Below, in pieces: positions 36,099 to 45,057 of a DNA stretch of 64,000 nt. Every line of letters begins with the position of its first letter. Position 1 is the stretch's first letter. A program made the translations under genes and the position numbers. Origin of the DNA: Actinomycetaceae bacterium MB13-C1-2. Lineage in GTDB: Bacteria; Actinomycetota; Actinomycetes; Actinomycetales; Actinomycetaceae. The DNA is taken from positions 1,674,001 through 1,738,000 of the forward strand of contig CP141731.1 of NCBI GenBank assembly GCA_035621235.1. The letters are read 5' to 3'. The notes beneath the pieces are model-generated. The model was not told the origin of the DNA and ran no database searches. It saw only the letters and a list, made by a program, of their open reading frames with translations.

Positions 36099-37670
36099 AT
36101 GAGCGACGACCAGAAACTGAGACCTACTCCGAAAGGGGTGGATCTCCGCGTCGTTGTCGTCGCCTGCAGTGCGTGGCTTGGAACTCTGCTTGGCCTCAGA
36201 CTAGGTCCTATTGAAAGTCCGGTTTTGGGATCCCGAGTCTCGGTAATGTTTGCAATAGCGACCGTTGTCGCCTTCGTCATTTCTAAAGGAATCCTTGGTC
36301 TAGACGTTGCTTTGCTGATCGGGGCGTCTGTCGTAGCGGCCTGGATATCGGTCTTGGTGGCCGGGAGCACGGCGTCCATGTTTGAGGGCGATCCGATTCA
36401 AAATGTCGCGGCAGAACAGGCATATGTGCGTGCTCTGGTAGTCGTTATCGGTCAGCCTGGACCTGCAAGTTCGTCGTGGTCGACAGACACGCTGGTAGTT
36501 GAGTTACGGACTCGGGCTGTCTGCACTTCAAATGTGGAGGACGGGTCAACCGAGTGTGGTGTTCCCAGCTCGGTCAGGCTCTGGGGCGAGGTTTCGGGTG
36601 GAGCCAGCCTTGTCGATGCCCTGATCCCGGGGTCTACGCTTCTTGTTGGGGGGATTTCCTCGAAGGAGGACTGGCTGTCTCCACCTATCGCGGCCAGATT
36701 CAAAGTTACTAGCTACTCTGTCGTGGAGGGCGCTCCCAGATCTCAGCTATGGGCAGCTTCGCTACGCCGGTCGATGCGAGAGGCCACGACCGCCACGGGA
36801 GTGGCCGGTCCGTTGATCAGTGGAATGGCAATCGGTGACGATGCCCTGATGTCCGCAGAGCTAAGGGAATCGATGCTGATCTCGTCGCTGACTCATCTCA
36901 CCGCGGTGTCGGGAAGTCACATCGCAATCTCTTTAGCCCTCGTGAGCAGAATTCTCCGGGGAAGACGCAGACTCCAGGCGACCGCAGTGTGCAGCTTTCT
37001 TGTCCTTGTCATCATTGTCGTCGGCCCTGAACCAAGCGTTGTCCGCTCGGTATCAATGAGTGGCCTCGCGGTCTGGGGAACGGTTAGACGAAGACCTTCT
37101 CAACCGCTCGGTTTACTGGCGGTAGTCGCTCTTGCCTCTGTCCTCATTGATCCTTGGCTAGCAATATCTATTGGCTTTGCGCTCTCGGTCTCGGCGACTG
37201 CCGCGATCATTGTTGTTGCTGGACCACTGGAGCGTGCTCTTGTTCAGTCTTTGCCAGAGGAGGGCGTGACAAACAAGATGGGTTCCCTGGTCGCAGGCAC
37301 CGTATCTGTTGCAGTGAGTGCATCATCGGCTACGGTGCCGATCCTCGCACTGCTCAACCCCTGGCTCCCGCTCTGGGGAATCGTAGCGAATCTGTTGGTG
37401 GCGCCGGTCGTTGCTCCTCTGACTCTACTTGGGCTTGGTGCCGCGCTCGCGTCTCTTTTCGCGCCGAATCTGGCGGGATTCTTGGTGAAATGTGCTGAGC
37501 CGTTTGCCGACTGGTTGGTGATCGTGGCCACTAGGACTGCCACCTTGCCGCTAGCGAAGTTGCCATGGCCTCAAGGAATAGGAGGGCTGTTTCTGTCGGT
37601 GGCTGTAACGATCGTGGCCTGGGGCGCGGTCATCGCCCTCTATCGCCGCCTCACCAACCGAACGGCATAG
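36099..37670 (+). CDS. ComEC/Rec2-family DNA uptake channel, membrane part only
   Basis: A 523-residue polytopic protein. The competence domain signature is LISGMAIGDDALMSAELRESM ... SSLTHLTAVSGSHIAISLAL, followed by many hydrophobic helices. The chain ends soon after the last helix; the C-terminal metallo-beta-lactamase-like domain of longer ComEC proteins is absent. Short ComEC forms are found in other actinobacteria. It should form the cytoplasmic-membrane pore for single-stranded DNA. No clear ribosome site at ATG 36099. Confidence 0.88.
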   Translation: MSDDQKLRPTPKGVDLRVVVVACSAWLGTLLGLRLGPIESPVLGSRVSVMFAIATVVAFVISKGILGLDVALLIGASVVAAWISVLVAGSTASMFEGDPIQNVAAEQAYVRALVVVIGQPGPASSSWSTDTLVVELRTRAVCTSNVEDGSTECGVPSSVRLWGEVSGGASLVDALIPGSTLLVGGISSKEDWLSPPIAARFKVTSYSVVEGAPRSQLWAASLRRSMREATTATGVAGPLISGMAIGDDALMSAELRESMLISSLTHLTAVSGSHIAISLALVSRILRGRRRLQATAVCSFLVLVIIVVGPEPSVVRSVSMSGLAVWGTVRRRPSQPLGLLAVVALASVLIDPWLAISIGFALSVSATAAIIVVAGPLERALVQSLPEEGVTNKMGSLVAGTVSVAVSASSATVPILALLNPWLPLWGIVANLLVAPVVAPLTLLGLGAALASLFAPNLAGFLVKCAEPFADWLVIVATRTATLPLAKLPWPQGIGGLFLSVAVTIVAWGAVIALYRRLTNRTA

Positions 37671-37800
37671 ACAGAGGTTCGTGCAAAGGTGAGAGTGATT
37701 CACTGGTTGAGGATTGGGGTCTCTCGCTAGACGAAGTCCAATCTGTCGGGAGTCTGGTCGATAATGGAGAGGCCCCACGGCCGCCTCCGAAGGAGATCAA

Positions 37801-38769
37801 ATGGCATCCCGCGAGATACCCGCCCCGGCTCCAGTCCAACTGGTAAGCGGGAAGGAACAGGAGCTAGCTGACCGCGCGGTACGGTCGATCCTTAAGGAGA
37901 TCACAGCGTTCGCTCCTGAGGCTGAAGTGGGTGAGGCAAGCGCCGAAAAGTTTCAGAAGGGGGACCTAGCGGAGCTCCTGACTACCTCTTTGTTCGCAGA
38001 ATCACAGATCCTGGTCATAACTGATGCAGACAAGCCTTCGGATGCGTTCGTTGACGAGATTACCGCCTACATCAAGGACCCCCTACAAGACGCATGGGTG
38101 GTAATTCGCCACGGTGGGGGCACCCGGGGGACCGGGGTGACCAACGCCATTAAGAAAGCTGGATTTCCAGTGCTTAAGTGCGAACTCGAGAAGGGGCAAC
38201 GAGGTATCCAGCAAAAGCTAGACCTGGTCCGGGAAGACGTCCGCTTGGCTGGTGGAGCGATTGATCCACCGGCCGCTGAGGATCTGGTCAATGCGCTAGG
38301 GGACAGTCTGGGTGAGTTACTTGCAGTCGCTAGACAACTGAGCGATGACTCGGGTGGACACATTACCAAGGACACCGTACACGCCTACTTTCGGGGACGC
38401 GTAGAAACAGGTCCGTACGAGGCGGCTAACGCCCTGGTCGAGGGTGAGGGGGCAACTGCGTTGTTGCTTGCTCGAAGGGCCACGGCAACAGGAGTTCCGC
38501 CGGTCGTGTTAGTCGCTGTGCTTGCACAGACCTTTAGAGCAGTCGCCAAAGTGGGGGTTCCAGGCGTTTCCTCGTCAGATCTGGGGATGGCTCCCTGGCA
38601 GGCCGATAGGGCACGCAAGCAATCACGCAAGTGGACTGACGAGGCACTTGGCTATGCGATCACTCGCATTGCCGAGGCCGACTCGGCAGTAAAGGGACTC
38701 TCAAAGGATCCAGAGGCCTCCATCGAACTGTGCATTATGGACATAAATCGCGCTTATCAGTCCCTGTAG
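37801..38769 (+). CDS. holA: DNA polymerase III subunit delta
   Basis: The 322-residue clamp-loader wrench subunit, matched along the AAA-like N-terminal half (VQLVSGKEQELADRAV, ILVITDADKPSD, WVVIRHGG) and the helical C-terminal domain (WTDEALGYAITRIAEADSAVKG). In most actinobacteria rpsT follows directly; here 18.5 kb intervenes. It probably belongs to the late-competence operon with comEC, 130 bases upstream. Confidence 0.92.
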   Translation: MASREIPAPAPVQLVSGKEQELADRAVRSILKEITAFAPEAEVGEASAEKFQKGDLAELLTTSLFAESQILVITDADKPSDAFVDEITAYIKDPLQDAWVVIRHGGGTRGTGVTNAIKKAGFPVLKCELEKGQRGIQQKLDLVREDVRLAGGAIDPPAAEDLVNALGDSLGELLAVARQLSDDSGGHITKDTVHAYFRGRVETGPYEAANALVEGEGATALLLARRATATGVPPVVLVAVLAQTFRAVAKVGVPGVSSSDLGMAPWQADRARKQSRKWTDEALGYAITRIAEADSAVKGLSKDPEASIELCIMDINRAYQSL

Positions 38770-39014
38770 TCCATTCACCTAATGTACTTTCTGCGCTAGC
38801 GCACGTAATTTCCTTCCGTTGCCGAAGGACCGGGTGGACCAAACGTTTCCAAATAGTGCCGACTAGAACCGATCTCTGGATAATCGATTACTCTAATAAA
38901 CAGTTCAGTTCTTCGTTCTGAGATCAAATCGCAACCGAACATTTCTTCTGTAGATTGCAGATATAGTCATTGACCCCAACATTCAGGCGAAAACGCCCTG
39001 AACCCCTCCTGGAC

Positions 39015-39058
39015 TTGACTCCAAGTGCAAATCGGAAATATTGTAGAAATCGATTTCT
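39015..39058 (+). promoter_or_regulatory. Promoter and LacI operator of the SIS-PfkB-lacI-fucU unit
   Basis: TTGACT (39015) and TATTGT (39039) are spaced 18 bases. The perfect palindrome AGAAATCGATTTCT at 39045-39058 follows directly, 27 bases before the ATG. A weaker palindrome TAATCGATTA stands at 38881. The rest of 38770-39085 is AT-rich and without a gene. Confidence 0.8.
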
Positions 39059-39085
39059 CAGACAGAGTGGTTGAGGGGATAGGTA

Positions 39086-39694
39086 ATGAACAGGAGTAGT
39101 CGCTTAGACGAGGCGGTTGTAGCATCGACCAAGGCTATTGAAGATGAAATAGTCGCGCTCTCGTCGGCAACGCAGGGAATCGATGATGAGCTGGCCGCCG
39201 CGCTGACAGTCCTTAGCGGGACTACGGGCAAAATTGTCGTCTCCGGCATTGGAAAGCCGGGGCACATAGGCAAAAAGATTGCAGCCACACTCGCCTCAAC
39301 CGGATCGCCTGCGTTCTTTATTCATTCGACTGAAGCCTTACATGGCGATTCGGGCATGGTGAGACCGGGAGACACCGCGTTGCTGATGTCAAACTCCGGA
39401 ACCACCGCCGAAGTCTGTGCATTTGCGGCAATGCTAAAGGAATGGGGTATTCCCATCGTCGCTATGACAAGAAGCGCTCAATCGCCTTTAGGGCAGCTAG
39501 CGGATGCGACCATAGAACTCAGGATTCCGCGAGAGGCGGACCCGCTGGGTCTCGCGCCTACCAGTTCTACCACGCTCAAGCTCGTGCTCGGAGACGCGCT
39601 TGCTATTGGCCTAATGTCGCTCAGCGGTTTCACGGCCGAGGATTTCGCAAAACACCACCCGGGCGGCGCACTGGGCGTACAACTGAAGGGTTGA
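39086..39694 (+). CDS. SIS-domain sugar-phosphate isomerase, KdsD/KpsF-like (arabinose-5-phosphate isomerase)
   Basis: A 202-residue single SIS domain resembling arabinose-5-phosphate isomerases. Family landmarks are KIVVSGIGKPGHIGKKIAATLASTG, AFFIHSTEALHGDSGM, LLMSNSGTTAEV, LAPTSSTTLKLVLGDALA and DFAKHHPGGALG. KdsD-type enzymes interconvert D-arabinose 5-phosphate and D-ribulose 5-phosphate; the two C-terminal CBS domains of E. coli KdsD are absent. There is no sign of lipopolysaccharide Kdo synthesis in an actinobacterium, so a catabolic role is inferred: feeding D-arabinose from the neighbouring D-arabinan enzymes into the pentose phosphate pathway. First gene after a LacI operator. Confidence 0.85.
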   Translation: MNRSSRLDEAVVASTKAIEDEIVALSSATQGIDDELAAALTVLSGTTGKIVVSGIGKPGHIGKKIAATLASTGSPAFFIHSTEALHGDSGMVRPGDTALLMSNSGTTAEVCAFAAMLKEWGIPIVAMTRSAQSPLGQLADATIELRIPREADPLGLAPTSSTTLKLVLGDALAIGLMSLSGFTAEDFAKHHPGGALGVQLKG

Positions 39695-39756
39695 ACGATG
39701 CACAGCGAATCCGAACGAAATATTTACCATCGACGATCAGAACTTGAGGCATACAG

Positions 39757-40656
39757 GTGAAAACGGTAGCCGTTGTTGGCACATTCATGATGGATCTCGT
39801 TGCGCGAGCTCCTCGTCGGCCATTGCCGGGCGAAACGATCGTCGGCTCAGACTTCTATGTGTCTGAGGGAGGTAAGGGATTCAACCAGGCCGTTGCTGCG
39901 GCGCGCGCCGGGGCACCTACCGCGATGATCGGAGCGCTCGGCGAAGATGACTATGGACGCCAGTTCTTGTCATTTCTTGAACGAGAGGGAATCGACACGG
40001 AAGGGGTTCTAGTTACCGGAACGGGGACAGGTGTTGGACTTCCGGTGATAGTCAATGACGGCGGCAATTCCATTGTGATCGTCCGACGGGCGAACGAGGC
40101 AGTAACCGCTGAGATGGTGCGTGAGTCTTTAGATGCGCTAGACGACGTGGGTGTTGTAGTTGGGCAGCTCGAACTAGATGTTCTGACCAGTACGGCAGCA
40201 GCCGAGTGGGCAGCACAGCACGGGGCGATATTCCTGCTAAATCCCGCTCCGATGTGCCCAATCCCTCCTGAACTGTTGAGAAACACCTCAGTCCTTACGC
40301 CGAACGAGGTTGAGCTTGAGGAGCTTTCTCGGCAGGTCTTTGGTGAGGTACTGGGTACCGAAGATACTGTCAGTCGACTCGCGAGCGAGTTCGAAGTGTC
40401 GGTGGTGGCAACGCTAGGGTCAAAGGGTGCGTTGGTGGCCGAGCGAAATGCCCCCGCGGTTCTGGTAGAGGCCCCAGTCGTTAAGGCAGTGGACACCGTT
40501 GGTGCGGGCGATACCTTCTGCGGCTATCTCGCGGCGGGTCTAGCACGAGGCGAGAGCCTGTCTGAAGCCGCTCCTCGCGCCTGTGCGGCAGCCTCATTGT
40601 CCGTGACGCGACAGGGAAGTGCGGTATCGGTACCGCGCCTTGATGAGCTGCTCTAG
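39757..40656 (+). CDS. PfkB-family sugar kinase (ribokinase-like)
   Basis: A 299-residue cytoplasmic kinase. The substrate motif GGKGFNQAVAAARAG near residue 43 and the ATP/catalytic motif KAVDTVGAGDTFCGYLAAG near 250, with its catalytic Asp, are typical of ribokinase. Ribokinases phosphorylate the 5-hydroxyl of furanose sugars; here D-arabinose is the inferred substrate, giving D-arabinose 5-phosphate for the adjacent isomerase. D-ribose remains the plain alternative. GTG start with GAGG upstream, 62 bases after the isomerase gene. Confidence 0.88.
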   Translation: MKTVAVVGTFMMDLVARAPRRPLPGETIVGSDFYVSEGGKGFNQAVAAARAGAPTAMIGALGEDDYGRQFLSFLEREGIDTEGVLVTGTGTGVGLPVIVNDGGNSIVIVRRANEAVTAEMVRESLDALDDVGVVVGQLELDVLTSTAAAEWAAQHGAIFLLNPAPMCPIPPELLRNTSVLTPNEVELEELSRQVFGEVLGTEDTVSRLASEFEVSVVATLGSKGALVAERNAPAVLVEAPVVKAVDTVGAGDTFCGYLAAGLARGESLSEAAPRACAAASLSVTRQGSAVSVPRLDELL

Positions 40657-40731
40657 TGAGATACTTCAAGATGATGTAGATCCATAGACTCCGGTGATGC
40701 CGAGGGTCCAAGACGAGTCAGGAACTATCAC

Positions 40732-41730
40732 ATGGGAGATCGGATCACTGTCCAGGACGTTGCAAGGCGGGCGAAGGTGTCTGCGGCTACAGTCTCGCGA
40801 GTCTTCAATGGGGTCTCGAGTGTTGACTCCGACATGGCAAAGAGAGTACGCAAGGCCGCTTCTGACCTTTCATACGTGCCGAATCCGTATGGACGAGCCC
40901 TCAGACGCCAGCAAAGCGACATCTGGACCGTCATCGTCTCCGACCTTCAGAATCCGTTCTATACGAGGCTGGTAGCGGACATAGAGTCGATCGGAAAAGA
41001 GCAGGGGTTTTCGGTCATGCTCGCTACTTCTGACGAGGATCTTGAGAAAGAGCGTCGCCATATCGAGGTCGCCCTTTCTCAGCAGATGGCGGGGGTGGTC
41101 ATCTCTCCGTCGTCTGAGTCTCAGACCGACCTGACCGCGCTTATGAACGCTGGAATCCCGGTGGTGGTCGTTGACCGCCATATCTCCGGGTACACCGGCG
41201 CGTCAGTTATGGTCGACAACGTTCAGGTGGGAACCTTGGCGGCTGAGCATTTGCTTGAGTGCGGCTACACGACCCCCGCGGTCATAACCTCTTCCAAGGA
41301 TGTCTCCTCGGCACACGATAGAAGCAGAGGGTTCGTTGATACTCTGCGGGCGGCGGGAGTTCCGGTTCCGAGTGAGAGGATCTACACCACCGATCTTCGC
41401 TACGATTCTGGGCGCGAAACCATGCTTCGGATGTTGGAAGAGCATCCGGAGATCGATTCGCTCTTCACAGTCAATGGCCCCCTGACTGCGGCGGCTTTCA
41501 CGGTATTCAAGGATGAGAAAATTGCAGTTCCAGAGTCCGTCGCGCTCGTTGGCGTTGATGACGATCAATGGACTGCGATGGTCACGCCAGCAGTGACTGT
41601 TGTTCGGCAACCGGTCTCGGATGTGGGCCGCATCGCCGGAGAACTATTGAGTCAAGCTAACGGGCTGAAAAGCCTCGCCGGCGCAAAGGTTGTGCTCAGT
41701 CCCGAGTTGGTCGTCAGAGAGTCCATGTAG
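40732..41730 (+). CDS. LacI-family transcriptional regulator (first of two)
   Basis: A 332-residue repressor with the N-terminal helix-turn-helix ITVQDVARRAKVSAATVSRVFNG, hinge helix region NPYGRALRRQQ, and periplasmic-binding-like effector domain ending TVVRQPVSDVGRIAGELL. It is embedded in the sugar-catabolism genes and most likely senses an arabinan-derived sugar. One or both LacI proteins of the island should bind the ATCGAT-centred palindromes. Confidence 0.92.
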   Translation: MGDRITVQDVARRAKVSAATVSRVFNGVSSVDSDMAKRVRKAASDLSYVPNPYGRALRRQQSDIWTVIVSDLQNPFYTRLVADIESIGKEQGFSVMLATSDEDLEKERRHIEVALSQQMAGVVISPSSESQTDLTALMNAGIPVVVVDRHISGYTGASVMVDNVQVGTLAAEHLLECGYTTPAVITSSKDVSSAHDRSRGFVDTLRAAGVPVPSERIYTTDLRYDSGRETMLRMLEEHPEIDSLFTVNGPLTAAAFTVFKDEKIAVPESVALVGVDDDQWTAMVTPAVTVVRQPVSDVGRIAGELLSQANGLKSLAGAKVVLSPELVVRESM

Positions 41731-41774
41731 ACGGATTCCATGGCGATAATTCCGGTGAACAAGAAAAGGTGGAA

Positions 41775-42194
41775 ATGCTAAAGGGAATAAATCCGCTTAT
41801 AGGACCCGATCTGCTCCAAGCTCTTGCAGCCATGGGGCATGGCGACCAGATAGTCATCGCAGATAGGAACTTTCCGTCTCATCGGATAGGAGAGCGCGTT
41901 GTAGAACTGCGCGGTCATGATGCGCCCACTGTGGTGGCAGCGATATGCGAACTGTTGCCGTTGGACCTGAGCGTCAAGCAACCCGTTCTCCGAATGAAGA
42001 CAGCTGATGGTGGTACTCCCGAGGTTCATGCTGAGGTGGTGGAGCTGGTGGATGCGCTTCTTGAAGAGGGTCAGAGCGTCGGTGAAGTCGAACGCTTTGA
42101 CTTCTATGATCAGGCTGAACAGGCCTACCTTGTTGTAGTTACTGGCGAAACCCGTCCGTATGGAGACTTCATTCTGACAAAGGGCGTCATCTAG
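41775..42194 (+). CDS. FucU/RbsD-family sugar mutarotase, FucU type
   Basis: A 139-residue RbsD/FucU protein very like E. coli FucU: MLKGINPLIGPDLLQALAAMGHGDQI carries the catalytic His in MGHGD, and the C-terminus has FYDQAEQAYLVVVTGE and YGDFILTKGV. FucU interconverts anomers of L-fucose; D-arabinose shares the L-fucose ring configuration, so it fits as substrate. The protein would supply the ring form needed by the PfkB kinase, as RbsD does for ribokinase. ATG 41775 follows AGGTGG closely; a GTG at 41769 is the alternative. Confidence 0.88.
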   Translation: MLKGINPLIGPDLLQALAAMGHGDQIVIADRNFPSHRIGERVVELRGHDAPTVVAAICELLPLDLSVKQPVLRMKTADGGTPEVHAEVVELVDALLEEGQSVGEVERFDFYDQAEQAYLVVVTGETRPYGDFILTKGVI

Positions 42195-42411
42195 CTCAGA
42201 TGCGTCTTGCTGTGGCCGTTCCGCTCGCACCGACCGCAGCCAAACTCCTGCCTTTCAGTCTTCAGGACTCTCATTGTGACCTTCCACTCGGGTCGACTCA
42301 GAATGCCCTGCAACCGATTACTCGAAGAGGACTGTGCTCTCTGGGGATTGTCAGGATTCAGGTTTGGAAAAGCGGACCAAATTCCGTAATCAAAACGTAA
42401 TCTTTAGTTCT

Positions 42412-42434
42412 TAGAGGGGGCGAAATCCCCTCTA
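42412..42434 (+). terminator. Possible terminator after fucU-like gene
   Basis: An 8-bp stem TAGAGGGG / CCCCTCTA with a 7-base loop, followed by TTACG. The surrounding 42195-42646 holds no gene; its second half carries the next operator. Confidence 0.5.
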
Positions 42435-42510
42435 TTACGCGAGTTTACTCCAGCGCTGTCGCCAAAGCGGTTGAGAGGGTAGTGTGTACAACAAAGATCG
42501 CTGTTGCGCG

Positions 42511-42524
42511 GGAAATCGATTTCC
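42511..42524. promoter_or_regulatory. LacI operator before the binding-protein/permease operon
   Basis: GGAAATCGATTTCC is a perfect 14-bp palindrome, sharing the GAAATCGATTTC core with six other sites in the island. It lies 122 bases upstream of the binding-protein start. Confidence 0.8.
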
Positions 42525-42646
42525 GATAGTCTCGAAATATCCGGGCGGGACCATCCGCTCCGGCCGTCGAAGGGGACGATAATATCGGACCTTCGCACGG
42601 AGTCCGCAGCGATTCACAGGAGAGTCGAGCCCTATAGGAGGGATTA

Positions 42647-44026
42647 ATGCAAACAGGAAAGCGCCGATTCGCTTCGGTGGCAGCGGTGGCTTCAGTCACG
42701 GCATTGCTACTGAGCGCGTGTAGTGGTGGAAGTGGTGGTCAGTCCCAGTCGACCGACGAGGGGACCGCTGCTCCTGACAGTGGTGACAAGGTAACCATTG
42801 AGTTCTGGCATCGCACGTTTACCCCCGTTGAAAACGAGTGGTACACGCAGATCGTTGAGGACTTCAATAACTCACAAGACGAAATTTTCGTAAATGACAC
42901 TGAGATCCCTGCCGATGCTTGGGATCAACGCATGAAGGCTGCCCAGGCTGCAGGTAATGCTCCCGACGTCTACACACATGCTGGTTCCATACAGGATGCG
43001 GTAAATGCGGGACAGCTTCATGAACTGAACGGTATTGTTTCTGACGATGCTCTGGGTCAAATCATTGACTCGGCTCTGCCGGTTTCTGCTATCGGAGACA
43101 AGTTCTATGCCTATCCGCTCTTGCTTGAGCCTCAGACCGTCTTGTTCTGGAACAAGGACATGCTTGAAGCGGCTGGGCTTGACCCGGAGGTTGGGCCCTC
43201 GACCTGGCAGGATCTGATGGACGCTTGCGCGGCCATCAAGCCGACGCTCGCCGCGGGCCAGTTCTGTATTTCGCCCGCCGGTGATGCACCGACATTCGCT
43301 TGGTCAACTGTCGGACAGCAATACAATTTCTCTGGTCACACCGCTCTGAATGACACATGGACAGAGCCGAACATCAACGATCAGGGTTACAAGGATCTCA
43401 TGGACTCATACAAGGCTCTTTGGGACAACGACTATATGCCGAAGCAGCCGCTTGGACCGTACGTTGAGGGACGCGAGTTCGGCGAAGAGAAGGTAGCTTT
43501 CAAGGTATCTGGGTCGTGGATGATGTCTGAGATCGGATCGGACTTCCCGGATGTGCTTGGTCGCACAGGCATCGGAGCCTTCCCGAACTCACCGAATGCT
43601 GACGGTCGTACCGCCACAACTATGGGCAACTTCAAGTGGGTTGTGGATGCGAAAGCTAAGAATGCCGAAGCAGCCGGAAAATTCCTAGAATGGGCGATTG
43701 CCGGCGATCCCGCTAATCTGGTTCCGTTCTTCGTGGAGACTCAGTTCACCAAGGTCCCGGTTCGTATGTCGGTGCAGGAGGCAGTATCTGCGGATGCGGC
43801 AGCTGATGATGCTCCATGGTCCGCAATCGTCATGAATGACATTGCGCCAACCGCTATTCCCGAACCAAGTTACCCATGGGATGTCTCGCTTGCAGTGGGA
43901 ACTGCGATCGAGAAGGTAATGAAGGGTGCAGCTTCGACAGACGAAGCGATCAAGACCGCTGAGGACGAGATCCGCGTGGTGATTGAACGCGAAAACCTGC
44001 CGGAGAAGGCGCCGTCAGAAGGTTAG
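42647..44026 (+). CDS. Sugar ABC transporter substrate-binding lipoprotein (first)
   Basis: A 459-residue family-1 solute-binding protein with lipobox LLLSACSGG, then a Ser/Gly/Gln linker. The domain shows VTIEFWHRTFTPVENEWY, RMKAAQAAGNAPDVYTHAG and the C-terminal YPWDVSLAVGTAIEKV. AGGAGGGATTA precedes the ATG. It should present an oligosaccharide, here inferred to be an arabino-oligosaccharide, to the two permeases downstream. Confidence 0.92.
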   Translation: MQTGKRRFASVAAVASVTALLLSACSGGSGGQSQSTDEGTAAPDSGDKVTIEFWHRTFTPVENEWYTQIVEDFNNSQDEIFVNDTEIPADAWDQRMKAAQAAGNAPDVYTHAGSIQDAVNAGQLHELNGIVSDDALGQIIDSALPVSAIGDKFYAYPLLLEPQTVLFWNKDMLEAAGLDPEVGPSTWQDLMDACAAIKPTLAAGQFCISPAGDAPTFAWSTVGQQYNFSGHTALNDTWTEPNINDQGYKDLMDSYKALWDNDYMPKQPLGPYVEGREFGEEKVAFKVSGSWMMSEIGSDFPDVLGRTGIGAFPNSPNADGRTATTMGNFKWVVDAKAKNAEAAGKFLEWAIAGDPANLVPFFVETQFTKVPVRMSVQEAVSADAAADDAPWSAIVMNDIAPTAIPEPSYPWDVSLAVGTAIEKVMKGAASTDEAIKTAEDEIRVVIERENLPEKAPSEG

Positions 44027-44090
44027 TTAGTGGGGTCCGGGGTGCGAATCGCCCCGGACCCTTCCTTCTGCCAACACGAGGAGAGCAAGG

Positions 44091-45056
44091 GTGAGCACTA
44101 GAGACGTCATGACTCTCGAGCAAGAGGGCATAATCGGCACGATGGAGAAGCCGCCAAAAGCCGGTCGAAAAATGAAAAGATCCAAGGCACGATCATCTGG
44201 GGTTATGCCTTATCTGATGGTCTTGCCAGCACTGGTAATGCTAGGAATCTTCGTGATCTGGCCAGCCGTCTATGCGGGCTTCTTATCGTTCCACGACTGG
44301 AGTTTCTATAAGGACCCCGCGTTCGTGGGCTTTAGGAACTACGCAAACGTTCTCAAGGACCCACTGTTCTGGGCGGCTGTGCGCAGAGGCTTCATTTTTG
44401 TTGCCATGACGGTACCAGTAATGCTGGTGCTTGCTTTCCTGTTCTCGTCGTTGGTGGTTAGTGTCTCTCGTCGCTTCGCCTCGGTCCTAAAGGTGAGCAT
44501 ATATATACCGACAATCATCTCTGCAGTTATCGCCTCGATAATCTTCGTCCTTATTTACGATTACTCTGGTGGTCTTCTAAATGCGCTACTGGGAGTTTTC
44601 GGAGTGGATCCGGTCGCGTGGATCGGAGATCCACGCTGGGCCCTCTTCGCGATAGCTGTTCCGGCCATCTGGCTCGGTATGGGGTTAACGTCCTTGATCA
44701 TGGTTGCCGGAATGATCGACATCCCACAAGAGTTCTACGAAGCGGCTTCGATGGAGGGTGCCAACTGGTGGCAAAAGACCTTCTATATAACCCTTCCCCA
44801 GATGAAAAACATACTTCTTTATCTGCTGATCACGGGATTCGTTTCGGCCATCCAGCAGTATGAGCTTCCGCTGGTTATGACCGGAGGAGGTCCACTGGAC
44901 TCCACGACGACACCGAACCTGTTTATCTTCAACCACTTCCGCAATGACATGAACGTCGGCTACTCGATAGCCGCAGCCCTGTTGTTGTTCGTCGTTTTGG
45001 GCAGTATCTCGGCGCTGGTATTCAAGTTCGTCAACTCGGAAAGGTTGGTTGATTAG
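44091..45056 (+). CDS. Sugar ABC transporter permease (MalF-like)
   Basis: A 321-residue inner-membrane subunit with about six helices after a ~35-residue cytoplasmic tail. The EAA coupling loop is YEAASMEGANWWQKTFYITLP. GTG start at 44091 with GAGGAG upstream, 64 bases after the binding-protein stop. No ATPase is encoded in the island, so a shared MsmK/UgpC-type ATPase elsewhere is expected. Confidence 0.92.
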   Translation: MSTRDVMTLEQEGIIGTMEKPPKAGRKMKRSKARSSGVMPYLMVLPALVMLGIFVIWPAVYAGFLSFHDWSFYKDPAFVGFRNYANVLKDPLFWAAVRRGFIFVAMTVPVMLVLAFLFSSLVVSVSRRFASVLKVSIYIPTIISAVIASIIFVLIYDYSGGLLNALLGVFGVDPVAWIGDPRWALFAIAVPAIWLGMGLTSLIMVAGMIDIPQEFYEAASMEGANWWQKTFYITLPQMKNILLYLLITGFVSAIQQYELPLVMTGGGPLDSTTTPNLFIFNHFRNDMNVGYSIAAALLLFVVLGSISALVFKFVNSERLVD

Positions 45057-45057
45057 C

